From Lachnospiraceae bacterium (GTDB taxonomy: Bacteria; Bacillota; Clostridia; Lachnospirales; Lachnospiraceae), in the NCBI GenBank assembly GCA_017552985.1, contig JAFZNO010000022.1, positions 1 to 39,340 of the forward strand: a stretch of 39,340 nt of DNA, written 5' to 3'. A model generated the notes under the pieces. It made no database searches. It was not told where the DNA came from and saw only the letters and a list, made by a program, of their open reading frames with translations. Both the position numbers and the translations under genes were made by a program. The first letter of the stretch is position 1. Every line of letters begins with the position of its first letter. Below, piece by piece: positions 22,745 through 31,528 of this stretch.

Positions 22745-23584
22745 ATGCGGATACTGTTAATTATTCTTTTGATATTAGTCGTTATGGCTGTGGGAATTAG
22801 CTTTATGGCTATTCTAAAAAAGCCAGATAGCATTTATAAACGGCAGCAAAAGGAATGGAATCCCTTGGAAGGGAAAAAAGTAGTCTTTGTCGAGAACGAA
22901 GAAGAACCAGAGAATGCGGATGGCGTGAGAGGCCATTTGGAAGCAGTCGGAGATTCGGAATATCACGCGGGTATTTATGAGAAATATGTGAAAAGGTGTT
23001 TTGACATTGTACTAAGCCTAGGAGGTTTGATCGCTTTGTCGCCCGTATTTTTGGGGATATCCCTGGCAATCAAGATTGATGATCCAGGACCAGTGATGTT
23101 TACGCAAAAACGAGTTGGACAGAACAAAAAGTATTTCAAACTACATAAGTTTCGCAGCATGAAGATGAGTACGCCAAACGATCGGCCGACGCACATGTTG
23201 GAAAATCCTGAGCAGTACATAACGAAGGTGGGGAAATTTATCAGAAACCATTCCCTAGATGAATTACCGCAGATCTGGGACATCCTGCTGGGTAACATGA
23301 GTATCGTCGGACCAAGACCAGGACTTTGGAATCAAGATTTGCTAACGGCAGAGCGAGATAAATGGGGTGCGAATGGCGTGAAACCAGGACTCACCGGATG
23401 GGCGCAAATTAACGGCCGGGATGAGTTGGAAATTCCAGAAAAAGCGGAGTTGGACGGGTTTTATTGTAAGAATTTAGGATTTAAGATGGATGTTAAGTGC
23501 TTTCTGGGATCTGTTGGTGTTTTTTCCGGAGACAAGAGTGTTGTTGAAGGAGGCACGGGCGAGATTAAAAGGAATAAAAGATAG
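22745..23584 (+). CDS. Initiating sugar-phosphate transferase (WbaP/PglC-like)
   Basis: The 279-residue protein has an N-terminal membrane segment (RILLIILLILVVMAVG), a soluble spacer, then the bacterial sugar transferase domain. That domain has a re-entrant hydrophobic helix after KRCFDIVLS, the DDPGPV and FTQKRVG turns, FKLHKFRSM, LDELPQIWD, GPRPG and KPGLTGWAQING. Such enzymes move a sugar-1-phosphate from a UDP-sugar to undecaprenyl phosphate and start repeat-unit synthesis at the inner membrane face. A TTG at 22733 also opens the frame, but ATG 22745 follows GGAGAG at short spacing. Codon usage shifts to the AT-rich style of the downstream locus from here on. Confidence 0.92.
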   Translation: MRILLIILLILVVMAVGISFMAILKKPDSIYKRQQKEWNPLEGKKVVFVENEEEPENADGVRGHLEAVGDSEYHAGIYEKYVKRCFDIVLSLGGLIALSPVFLGISLAIKIDDPGPVMFTQKRVGQNKKYFKLHKFRSMKMSTPNDRPTHMLENPEQYITKVGKFIRNHSLDELPQIWDILLGNMSIVGPRPGLWNQDLLTAERDKWGANGVKPGLTGWAQINGRDELEIPEKAELDGFYCKNLGFKMDVKCFLGSVGVFSGDKSVVEGGTGEIKRNKR

Positions 23585-23631
23585 AGATTTATCTGCAAGG
23601 AGTTACGACTGAGACGAAAAGGAGTTAGGAC

Positions 23632-23769
23632 ATGAGAGATTATTTGCAGGATCCAAGATTTGAAGGAATTAAACCGTTTGAAAACATAGTATGGCTTTCT
23701 TCTCCTACCATGCATGGAGAAGAGCAGAAATGGATCAATGATGCCTTTGAGACGCTGGTGAAATTTTAG
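23632..23769 (+). pseudogene. N-terminal fragment of a DegT/DnrJ/EryC1-type aminotransferase
   Basis: A 45-codon frame with a good ribosome site (AAGGAG). It reads ...PFENIVWLSSPTMHGEEQKW then INDAFETLVKF and stop. The WLSSPTMHGEEQ...AF pattern matches the start of PLP-dependent sugar aminotransferases (PglE/EpsN-like), which are ~370-400 residues; the rest is missing. A mature sugar-amine step was probably lost here. Identification rests on one short motif. Confidence 0.55.
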
Positions 23770-23991
23770 GGTGCAAAAGGCTTCGAGACTTATTGTAAAA
23801 GCACTTTTGGATAATCGAGACATGAAATTGTACTCCTGAAAAGGCTGAACGGGCCAAAATGAAGAAAAACGATTTGTCCCTAGTAAAACAGCAGCGAAGA
23901 GATTTGCGGTTTTGGAATTTGAGATTAATGGTAGAACGCATCTGAGAAATGTCGTTAGAAGTCAAGGATTAGCGAGAGAAGGTTGGTGTTA
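23770..23991. other. Gene debris between sugar transferase genes
   Basis: No intact gene. Short open stretches in different frames (for example KKNDLSLVKQQRR, and AAKRFAVLEFEINGRTHL ending in a stop near 23988) look like broken coding sequence rather than a regulatory gap. I could not assign either to a family. Confidence 0.35.
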
Positions 23992-24207
23992 ATGCAATTT
24001 GATGAATTATGGAAAGAAGTTATGGCTATGCAAGTTCTTCCTGAGGCCGCACATCTTGATCTCCCTAGCGCGTTGTCGAAGGAAACTAAGACACGAATGT
24101 GCGCTAAAAATCCTAAAGAGGCAGCACGCATATTTTTGGATGTGATTTCAGAAATAGATCAAGGCTCAGTAGAAACAATTAATAGTCTTGTAGATAAGAG
24201 ATTATAA
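23992..24207 (+). CDS. Small hypothetical protein in polysaccharide locus
   Basis: A 71-residue acidic, helical protein without membrane segment. It reads FDELWKEVMAMQVLPEAAHL at the start and ends SVETINSLVDKRL. A TTG at 23983 would add three residues; ATG 23992 follows GAGAGAAGG. I do not recognise a characterised family. Clean length and amphipathic pattern suggest a real gene, perhaps an accessory factor of the neighbouring transferase or deacetylase genes. Confidence 0.6.
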   Translation: MQFDELWKEVMAMQVLPEAAHLDLPSALSKETKTRMCAKNPKEAARIFLDVISEIDQGSVETINSLVDKRL

Positions 24208-24281
24208 GGGAATAGTGCCTGAAATGTTTTTGCGTAAATTGTAAAAACTAAGGCACAACGATGGATTCAGAGGATGAAAAG

Positions 24282-24663
24282 ATGATAAGGGGATTAAAAC
24301 ATATATCGTTGATAGTTTCATCAGAAAAATCAGTAACCTTTTATGGAATGCTTGACTTCAAAGAGAAATTTTAGGAAGGAACGAGGTTACGATACGGTTG
24401 TCGTTCTTGAGGGATTTGATATCAAGTTGGTTTTGTTTATAGACCCTACGCATCCTGCTCGATCAACCAATCCAGAGAACCTTGGAGTTAGGAATTTTGT
24501 TTTACATGTAGATGACTTGGAAACAACCATTGAAGAGATTAAAAAAAATGCTGAAGAATCAAAACTGTCTATAGAATTTGGACCAATTATGAAAGACTGG
24601 CAAGATTCGAGGTTTGTTTTCTTTAAGGATCCAGACGGTTTACCCGTTGGATTACATGAATAG
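24282..24663 (+). pseudogene. VOC-superfamily gene with a single-base frameshift
   Basis: The frame from ATG 24282 reads MIRGLKHISLIVSSEKSV then TFYGMLDFKEKF and stops at the TAG overlapping 24372-24374. The rest of the domain continues in the +1 frame from RKERGYDTVVVLEG to FFKDPDGLPVGLHE. Alignment with the intact paralog at 22331 shows that one extra T in the run at 24369-24372 accounts for the break. It is either a recent pseudogene, a phase-variable run (only four Ts, so unlikely) or a sequencing error. Otherwise every domain segment is retained. The deacetylase gene follows after 28 bp. Confidence 0.8.
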
Positions 24664-24691
24664 GCATTAGCTTGGGAGGAAAGAGTATTCT

Positions 24692-25363
24692 ATGAACATT
24701 TTGTTTGTTGTAGCACACCCTGATGACGAGGTTTTAGGCGCTGGCGCAACGATTCATAAGCTTATTGGTGAAGGAAATAAGGTTGCTGTGGCTACCTTGG
24801 TAAATCAAGCGGGAGCAAGGGCCAATCTTTCGGATACATTGTCTGAAGATCAAGCTAAGGCATTTGAAATCATGGGGATTCATAAAGCATACGCGGGAGA
24901 CTTCCCGAATATTCAGATGAACACGATACCGCACCTTAAGCTAGTTCAGTTTGTTGAACATGCTATTGAGGATTGGAAGGCTGAGGCTATATATACTCAT
25001 CATCCGTCAGACACTAACAATGATCATGTAATGACGAGTTACGCGGTTCAGGCAGCATCACGGCTTTTTCAAAGAAAACCAGATGTACCAGCACTTAAGC
25101 GGCTTATATACATGGAAGTGCCTTCAAGCACGGAATGGTCCTTTGATTCTTCATCCAATCGTTTCTCGCCAAACATGTTTGTTGAGATCGGTAAAGAGGG
25201 AGTAGAGGTAAAACTTCAAGCTCTTAAGTGTTATAAAGGCGTTATGCGCCCATATCCACACCCGCGCTCGAAGGAGGCAATCGAAGGACTTGCAGCTTAT
25301 CGCGGCGTACAGGCTGGGTGCAATTATGCAGAAGCATTCGAATCAGTATTTTATAGAACATGA
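24692..25363 (+). CDS. PIG-L/LmbE-family zinc deacetylase
   Basis: The 223-residue enzyme opens with a Rossmann-like strand and the zinc motif AHPDDE (residues 8-13). A second ligand cluster is HHPSDTNNDH near 110-119. Members remove N-acetyl groups from GlcNAc-type sugars or related amides. In this locus it probably deacetylates a lipid-linked or nucleotide sugar, giving a free amine. GGAGGA lies 12 bp ahead of the ATG. The stop overlaps or abuts the start of the second sugar transferase, so the two are likely coupled. Confidence 0.9.
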   Translation: MNILFVVAHPDDEVLGAGATIHKLIGEGNKVAVATLVNQAGARANLSDTLSEDQAKAFEIMGIHKAYAGDFPNIQMNTIPHLKLVQFVEHAIEDWKAEAIYTHHPSDTNNDHVMTSYAVQAASRLFQRKPDVPALKRLIYMEVPSSTEWSFDSSSNRFSPNMFVEIGKEGVEVKLQALKCYKGVMRPYPHPRSKEAIEGLAAYRGVQAGCNYAEAFESVFYRT

Positions 25364-25374
25364 GGGAGTTAGCT

Positions 25375-26061
25375 ATGAGACCAAGCTTGGCCTACCGAGT
25401 CATAAAACGATTGTTTGACATATTATCTTCTGGACTAGCACTAATTATATTATTACCGATATGGATAATAGCTATTATAGGAATTCTTGTATCCGATCCA
25501 GGACCACTATTTTATTTCGCAAATCGTGCAGGTAAGGATAATAAAACATTCAAAATGTACAAATTTCGCTCCATGCGAGTGGACAAAAGTGCAAATGAGA
25601 AGAGCCTAAGACCGGATCAGGACAGAATTTTCCCTTTTGGACGATTTATTCGCGCAACGAAGATTGATGAGTTACCTCAGCTTTTAAATGTTTTTTTTGG
25701 TGATATGGCAGTAGTAGGACCGCGGCCTGCGGCTGTTGATCAAATATCAATTACGAGAGGCGGAGAGAATGCAATTGTTGCACAAGTGAAGCCTGGTTTA
25801 ACAAGCCCGGCGGCTCTTTATGATTATCTTTATGGCGATGAGATTGAGGATGAAAATGAATACATGGCCAAGGTGGCGCCAACAAGACTTGCCTTAGATC
25901 GATTTTATCTCAGAAAACAAAAGCTGGGTTATGATATGAAGCTTATTGTGTATACAGTAATTGCTATCGTTGGTACGATCATTCACAAGCCTGCGTTGTT
26001 TATCCTAAAAGAGATGGTTGAAAACGTAAACGGAGATGTAAGGGCTATGGAAAATTTATAA
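25375..26061 (+). CDS. Second initiating sugar-phosphate transferase
   Basis: A 228-residue compact bacterial sugar transferase: FDILSSGLALIILLPIWI hydrophobic helix, SDPGPLFYFANRAG, FKMYKFRSM, IDELPQLLN, GPRPA and KPGLTSPAAL. It lacks the extra N-terminal membrane segment of the copy at 22745. An ATG at 25360 overlaps the deacetylase stop by 4 bp, but GAGGGAG just before ATG 25375 favours the shorter form. Two initiating transferases in one locus would allow two starting sugars or reflect a merged cluster. Confidence 0.9.
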   Translation: MRPSLAYRVIKRLFDILSSGLALIILLPIWIIAIIGILVSDPGPLFYFANRAGKDNKTFKMYKFRSMRVDKSANEKSLRPDQDRIFPFGRFIRATKIDELPQLLNVFFGDMAVVGPRPAAVDQISITRGGENAIVAQVKPGLTSPAALYDYLYGDEIEDENEYMAKVAPTRLALDRFYLRKQKLGYDMKLIVYTVIAIVGTIIHKPALFILKEMVENVNGDVRAMENL

Positions 26062-26211
26062 ATAATAAAGCGGATTTACATTTGCCTTTAAAGTGTTTTA
26101 TCTTGCAGAGTATACTTTTTCTTCTCAAATTATTAATCCTACGCAAAGGTGTTTTGCACGAAAGAAGAGTAATATCACAATCAGAAGAATATCAAATCTA
26201 GGGGCACACAG

Positions 26212-27078
26212 ATGGAAAGAATAATTATATCGGGAGCAGGAAGTTATATAGGGAAGTGCATCATGGAGTGGTTCGCAAAAAAGAATTCCTCTTGTTTAAT
26301 TAAGGAAATGGATGTCCAGACTAATAGTTGGCGAGATTTATCGTTTTCTGAGATAGATACAATAATTCATGTGGCTGGTATTGTTCACATTAAAGAAAAG
26401 AAGGATATGTGGCCACTTTACCATTCTGTAAATTGTGATTTGACTTATGAGATAGCTCAAAAGGCGAAAAAAGAAGGTGTTAAACATTTTATTTTTATGA
26501 GTACTAAGGCGGTTTATGTACCTAACACTCCATATATTTGTAAAGATACACCTGCAGACCCCCAAAAGATGTATGGGAAAAGCAAACTTGAGGCAGAAAA
26601 AAAACTACAAACTTTAGTTGATGAAAGTTTTAAGATTTCTATAGTACGTGCTCCAACAGTATATGGAGAAGGATGCAGAGGAAATTTTCCGCGCTTGGTA
26701 GAAATGTCAAAGAGGATTCATGTGTTTCCGAGATTAGCAAATAAAAGAAGCATGATATATATTTGGAATCTTTGTGAATTCTTGTATCGTATTGTTTTTT
26801 ATCCTATACCGGATATTATTTTGTTTCCACAAGACAAAGAATATGGAGGAACATTAAAAATGATGGAGGGATTATGGCATGCTAGAGGAGAGAAGTATTA
26901 TCTTAGTGTGCTAATGGCTTTGGTAGTTAGGATTATTTTGCCAATCAAAGTTAAAAGTTCCTTGCATACTATGTTTATGGATTCAGTTTATGATTATGAT
27001 ATGTCGAATTACTATGATTATGAATACTGTGTGTATAGCTTCGGTGAAGCAATGAAAAAAGTAATTCAGAAAGGATAA
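26212..27078 (+). CDS. NAD-dependent epimerase/dehydratase (extended SDR)
   Basis: The 288-residue protein has the nucleotide-binding GAGSYIG (8-14), HVAGIVHI after strand 4, FMSTKAVY with the active-site Ser/Thr region, and the catalytic Y121-x-x-x-K125 in YGKSK. VRAPTVYGEG follows, as in sugar-nucleotide epimerases. It is somewhat shorter than the usual 310-340 residues and the C-terminal substrate domain is divergent, so the sugar and reaction are uncertain. A 150-bp AT-rich gap without obvious signals precedes it; the next gene follows after 6 bp. Confidence 0.85.
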   Translation: MERIIISGAGSYIGKCIMEWFAKKNSSCLIKEMDVQTNSWRDLSFSEIDTIIHVAGIVHIKEKKDMWPLYHSVNCDLTYEIAQKAKKEGVKHFIFMSTKAVYVPNTPYICKDTPADPQKMYGKSKLEAEKKLQTLVDESFKISIVRAPTVYGEGCRGNFPRLVEMSKRIHVFPRLANKRSMIYIWNLCEFLYRIVFYPIPDIILFPQDKEYGGTLKMMEGLWHARGEKYYLSVLMALVVRIILPIKVKSSLHTMFMDSVYDYDMSNYYDYEYCVYSFGEAMKKVIQKG

Positions 27079-27084
27079 ACCTTA

Positions 27085-28230
27085 ATGGGAAGCTATAAGG
27101 TCTTGATATTTGAAGGGAGAGCTAGGCAAAGTCTTCCATTGGCGAAAGCATTTAAGAAAATGGGCTGTGATGTAACAGCACTATGTGAATCTAGGTTAGA
27201 TGTATCATATGTGAGTAGATATGTAGATCATAAAGTGTTAAGAACAGGTAAAAATGCAGATGAAACAGAAATAACAGAAGAATTGCTTCATTTGATTAAG
27301 AGCGAAAAATACAATTTAGTTGTTCCGACGACAGATTTTTCGGCAAAAATACTCTCAAAAAACAAAGAAGAGATTGCTCGCTACAGTAAGGTCGCTTCAA
27401 ATGAATGGTCAGTTTATAAAATTGCAGCCGATAAGAATATGACTATGAGGGTATGCACGGAAAATGGAATTCCGTGTCCAAAGACTTTTTTTGACATAGA
27501 TGATATATCTCAAATAAAGGGAATAACGTATCCGATTGTCGTAAAACCTTCCGTTGGGTATGGTGCAATTGGCTTTCATATTGTCAATAGCGAAGAGGAA
27601 TTGCGTCATCTTTTTAATAATTCTGCTAAAAATGTCAATGATTTTGTGTTTCAAGAGTACATTCCACAGACAGATTTGCAGTACGAATGTGCTATGTTCA
27701 TGGATCAGAATAATAAGCCCAAAACGGCTCTTGTTTTCAGTAAAAATAGATGGTTCCCTGTTAATGGTGGATCAAGCACCTTGAATATAACGGTTGAACG
27801 CCCCGATATTGTTGAAAGTTGTACTCGGCTTCTTCAGGCAATTAATTGGCGAGGGGCGGCTGATATTGATCTGATCCAAGATCCTCGGGATGGGAAAGCG
27901 AAAATAATGGAGATTAATCCTCGAGTATCTGGAAGCGTGAAGATTGCATTTATTTCTGGAGTAGATTTGGCTAGACAAATGATAGAATTGGCAGAAGACA
28001 AGGTGGTTACAGAATATAAAGAATATGAAAAAGGATGGAGACTTCGGTGTATTCAAACGGATATTTTATGGTTTTTAAAATCGAAAAATAGGTTTAAAGC
28101 TAAGCCATCATGGTTCAGTTGGAAAAAAACAAGGGAACAGATATTCTCGTGGAGTGACCCTATTCCGTGGTTCGCTTTTACTGTTAAAGGTATTAAAAAT
28201 TATAAATCCGAGATTAAAAAAAGAAGTTAA
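27085..28230 (+). CDS. ATP-grasp ligase
   Basis: A 381-residue ATP-grasp enzyme. It has an N-terminal pre-ATP-grasp domain (VLIFEGRARQSLPLAKAF), the ATP clamp YPIVVKPSVGYGAIG, the hinge FVFQEYIPQ, and the metal-binding MEINPRVSGS. The class joins a carboxylate to an amine via an acyl phosphate. Within a polysaccharide locus it may attach an amino acid or similar group to a sugar amine, for which the deacetylase upstream could supply the acceptor. That role is an inference. It lies between an epimerase and an acetyltransferase gene with near-zero spacing. Confidence 0.88.
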   Translation: MGSYKVLIFEGRARQSLPLAKAFKKMGCDVTALCESRLDVSYVSRYVDHKVLRTGKNADETEITEELLHLIKSEKYNLVVPTTDFSAKILSKNKEEIARYSKVASNEWSVYKIAADKNMTMRVCTENGIPCPKTFFDIDDISQIKGITYPIVVKPSVGYGAIGFHIVNSEEELRHLFNNSAKNVNDFVFQEYIPQTDLQYECAMFMDQNNKPKTALVFSKNRWFPVNGGSSTLNITVERPDIVESCTRLLQAINWRGAADIDLIQDPRDGKAKIMEINPRVSGSVKIAFISGVDLARQMIELAEDKVVTEYKEYEKGWRLRCIQTDILWFLKSKNRFKAKPSWFSWKKTREQIFSWSDPIPWFAFTVKGIKNYKSEIKKRS

Positions 28231-28240
28231 AGGTAATGAG

Positions 28241-28747
28241 ATGAAGGAAAAATTTAATTCATTTATTGAGGATGGCTTTTCTTATACTCTATTCAGACCG
28301 AAGCCATGGAAGCTTTTTATTGTCTGTTTTCAGGATATGACAATTTCTAAAAGGATAAGGTTTATCCTTTCATCTATTACGGGCGATGTGATTTATTATA
28401 TGATGAATGAGAAGAATGTCTATTTAGGATACTGTCTTTTGGAAAGAAAGAATTGGAGATATCCGTTTTTGAAGAAAAACGATTATATTATATCTCCCTA
28501 TGTTATTAACCCAGAATACAGAGGAATGGGACTTGGAACGCAATTGTTAAGGAATGTTGGGAATGCGTTTACGAATTTTGCTACGGGTAGGCTTTATGCC
28601 ATGGTAAAGATAGACAATACACCGTCTATACGTGCATTTGAAAAGGTCAATGCTACGCAAATGGGATATGCAAACATAGACGGGGTGTTTAGAAAGTATA
28701 AGAAGTGTTCACGGGATTCAGCTGAGTTTTTGATTTATATGATTTGA
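28241..28747 (+). CDS. GNAT-family N-acetyltransferase
   Basis: A 168-residue protein with the acetyl-CoA-binding motif A NPEYRGMGLGTQLLRNVG (about residues 88-105), then IDNTPSIRAFEKVNA typical of motif B. The frame is open back into the ATP-grasp gene from a TTG, but ATG 28241 follows AAAGG and begins 10 bp after that gene's stop. It probably acylates an amine on a sugar or on the ATP-grasp product. No membrane segment. Confidence 0.85.
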   Translation: MKEKFNSFIEDGFSYTLFRPKPWKLFIVCFQDMTISKRIRFILSSITGDVIYYMMNEKNVYLGYCLLERKNWRYPFLKKNDYIISPYVINPEYRGMGLGTQLLRNVGNAFTNFATGRLYAMVKIDNTPSIRAFEKVNATQMGYANIDGVFRKYKKCSRDSAEFLIYMI

Positions 28748-28897
28748 ATTCGCCAGAAAGATTTTTATTCAGATGAGTAATCAAATGCACATTATAAAGT
28801 AAAGAGTTTGAAGCTACAATGAATATTTTTGTTGTTTTATGAGTTGTTGATTGAAGAAAGTCATTCGCAAAAAAATTTTTATGTTAGGAGACTGGCA

Positions 28898-30052
28898 ATG
28901 AGTGAACCAATTAGGGTATTAAATGTGGTTGGAAGAATGGGACTTGGTGGAATTGAGACTTTAATTATGAATATTTATAGAAATATTGACAGAGATAAAG
29001 TTCAGTTTGATTTTTTGATCCACAAAGGATTAGGCGGTGCATATGAAGAGGAAATACGGTCTTTAGGTGGAAAGCTATACGAAATGCCGGTTCTAAGAGA
29101 TGGTGCAACGGGAGAAAAACTAAAAACATATTATTGGAAAGTATTTCAATATCGTTCTGCACTTAAACATTTCTTTGCATCGCATCCGGAATATCATGTC
29201 ATTCATGGACACATGACTAATACTGCCGCCATATATATGCCTATAGCAAAAAAATATGGGAATGTAAAATGCTGTATAGCGCATAGCCATTTAACTCAGG
29301 CCAGACCAGGATTGACAGGGGTTGTAACGGATTTACTTCATAGACAAATTCCTAGAGTTGCAACAGATTTTTTTGCATGTTCGGAGATGGCTGCGAAGTG
29401 GATATATCCTGAAAAAATTTTAAAGAGCGGGAAAGTGAAAATAATAAAGAATGGCGTTGATCCCCAAAAATTCTACTTTGACGGAGAAAAAAGAGAGCGG
29501 ATTCGTGAACAATTAGGCGTATCTAATAAAATAGTAATAGGCAATGTTGCACGATTTAAGAAAGAAAAGAATCATGAGTTTCAGATAGATGTTTTTAATG
29601 AATTGTTTAAATCCAATAACAAGTATGTTTTATTGCTTATAGGAGACGGAGAACTTAGACCAATAATACAGGATAAGGTTGATCGGCTTGGGCTGAATGA
29701 TTCTGTCATATTTCTTGGCTTACGTAATGATGTACCGGATTTGATGTTAGCTATGGATTTGTTTTTTTTGCCTTCGCTGTATGAGGGACTTCCGGTAGTG
29801 GGAGTTGAAGCCCAGGCTTCTGGGCTTCCTGTTATAACATCGACTGGTGTGACAAAAGAGGTGGATATAACTCAAAATGTTACATTCTTGGATTTATCAG
29901 AAAAAGCTGATGTTTGGGCACGTGAAATTGATCAAGTGATTAGAAATTTCGAACGAAAAGATATGAGTGAGTATATCAGAAGCAATGGTTACGATATTAC
30001 TCAGACAACTGAATGGCTGGAAAAATTTTACTTAGATAAGCACAATTGTTAG
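28898..30052 (+). CDS. Glycosyltransferase, GT4 type
   Basis: The 384-residue GT-B enzyme shows the N-lobe GRMGLGGIETLIMN and HGHMTN, and the C-lobe nucleotide-sugar motif E-x7-E in YEGLPVVGVEAQASGLPVI. It adds one sugar from a nucleotide donor to the lipid-linked repeat unit at the cytoplasmic membrane face. The long open frame from a TTG at 28829 has no ribosome site; ATG 28898 follows AGGAG by 7 bp and the family N-terminus starts right after it. It begins 150 bp after the acetyltransferase stop. Confidence 0.92.
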   Translation: MSEPIRVLNVVGRMGLGGIETLIMNIYRNIDRDKVQFDFLIHKGLGGAYEEEIRSLGGKLYEMPVLRDGATGEKLKTYYWKVFQYRSALKHFFASHPEYHVIHGHMTNTAAIYMPIAKKYGNVKCCIAHSHLTQARPGLTGVVTDLLHRQIPRVATDFFACSEMAAKWIYPEKILKSGKVKIIKNGVDPQKFYFDGEKRERIREQLGVSNKIVIGNVARFKKEKNHEFQIDVFNELFKSNNKYVLLLIGDGELRPIIQDKVDRLGLNDSVIFLGLRNDVPDLMLAMDLFFLPSLYEGLPVVGVEAQASGLPVITSTGVTKEVDITQNVTFLDLSEKADVWAREIDQVIRNFERKDMSEYIRSNGYDITQTTEWLEKFYLDKHNC

Positions 30053-30070
30053 ATTTGTTCGGAGAAGAAA

Positions 30071-31528
30071 ATGGCAAAAATTCTTTTGAAACTAATAGCG
30101 TTTTTACTTATGCTATTTGCAATAATACAGTTTGTTTCAGGTTATATCTCTAATGATTTCGGTTTGTTGTGTGTATCAAGTTTTGTCGCGTGGAGCGCTG
30201 CCCTGATAAATTCTCTAGGTGATAAAAAAGTTAATAGAATATATGTTTTGTTTCTTGTCAGTTTTTTTATCTTTTTGTTGTCTAGAATAATGATTAGATG
30301 GATTAATACCCGCGAAATATATTTGCCGTTCGATCAAGATGTAATGAAAACGGTTTATTCATTATTATTTATCAGCACAGTAGGATTATTTGTAGGAGCA
30401 ACTATAAGAGTTACTCCGAAACGATATAATATTATCGAAGCTGGCATTTCGCGTGAACATGTGGATAATAAAGGCCTTCAAATGGCAACAGGTTTTTTAA
30501 CTATGGTCTGTGGTGTGGCACAAATAGTGGTAAATGTAGAAAAATATTTTTTTTGGGCTAGGATTGGAGGAGCAGCTGGAGGCGCACTTAGAATATCGTT
30601 TGTATCTTCTTTACCTGCTGTTATATCCAGAATTTCATATGTATATATTCTGATGTTGTGTATTTATTTAGCTACTTTGCCCCCTAAAAAAAATGTATGC
30701 TTTGTACTGGGAGAATACCTTTTGATTTGTGCCGTAAAGATGATGTATGGTTCGAGAGGGGATTTTATACTAGGTTTAATGTTCGCATTTATATATTTTA
30801 CGATTCGCGATAATCAAAGCGAAAAATGCGACAATAAAACGGTTAAGTGGATTGGTAGAACCGAAAGGCTATTCATCGTTATTTCAATTCCAATATTGAT
30901 AATACTTATTGTCTTTATTAGTTATTATAGAATAGGCACATCATTTCAATTCACAAGTTTTAGGGATACATTAAATGATTTTTTTGAATCACAAGGTACA
31001 ACAGTAGATGTATTGGGTTACACAAAGAAATACGAAAATAGTTTTCCTATGCCGAAACAATTGTATTTGTTTGATAATACATATTCTTTTTTGGCGACTA
31101 ATCCATTAAGTAGTGTTTTGTTTGGACACCATGCATATAAGGTTAATACTATTGAACGCGCATTGTATGGAACTTCGCTTGATCAAACCATATACTATCT
31201 TATTAATCCTGCCTCATATTTAATGGGGCGAGGTTGCGGATCCTCTTATGTTGCCGAGGCATGGCTTGGATATGGATTTATAGGAGTTTTTTTGATTAAT
31301 GTATTCCTGGGCGTTGTAATAAATCTACTTAATGATTATTCGTTCAATAAAATATTCAATAATACAGTAGCGTTTGCATTTCTGCAATCGCTGTATTTTG
31401 TTCCAAGGGCTGGATTTGATGAGTTTGTTGGTGACATCTTGAGCGTAACACATATTATTTCGTTAGCTGTAGTTTGGGTTGCTTACAAAATGGTTATGCA
31501 ATTAAGGAGGCCAATAATTAATGAATAA
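30071..31528 (+). CDS. Wzy-like repeat-unit polymerase
   Basis: A 485-residue, very hydrophobic protein with about 12 predicted membrane segments. A large hydrophilic loop runs at about 295-395 (RIGTSFQF... to the GRGCGSSYVAEAWLGYGFIG segment). YGSRGDF in an inner loop and the late loop fit O-antigen/oligosaccharide polymerases that join repeat units outside the membrane. Sequence of such proteins is weakly conserved, so position between glycosyltransferases and upstream of a flippase is part of the evidence. Its last 8 bp overlap the next gene, whose AAGGAGG site lies inside it. Confidence 0.8.
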   Translation: MAKILLKLIAFLLMLFAIIQFVSGYISNDFGLLCVSSFVAWSAALINSLGDKKVNRIYVLFLVSFFIFLLSRIMIRWINTREIYLPFDQDVMKTVYSLLFISTVGLFVGATIRVTPKRYNIIEAGISREHVDNKGLQMATGFLTMVCGVAQIVVNVEKYFFWARIGGAAGGALRISFVSSLPAVISRISYVYILMLCIYLATLPPKKNVCFVLGEYLLICAVKMMYGSRGDFILGLMFAFIYFTIRDNQSEKCDNKTVKWIGRTERLFIVISIPILIILIVFISYYRIGTSFQFTSFRDTLNDFFESQGTTVDVLGYTKKYENSFPMPKQLYLFDNTYSFLATNPLSSVLFGHHAYKVNTIERALYGTSLDQTIYYLINPASYLMGRGCGSSYVAEAWLGYGFIGVFLINVFLGVVINLLNDYSFNKIFNNTVAFAFLQSLYFVPRAGFDEFVGDILSVTHIISLAVVWVAYKMVMQLRRPIINE

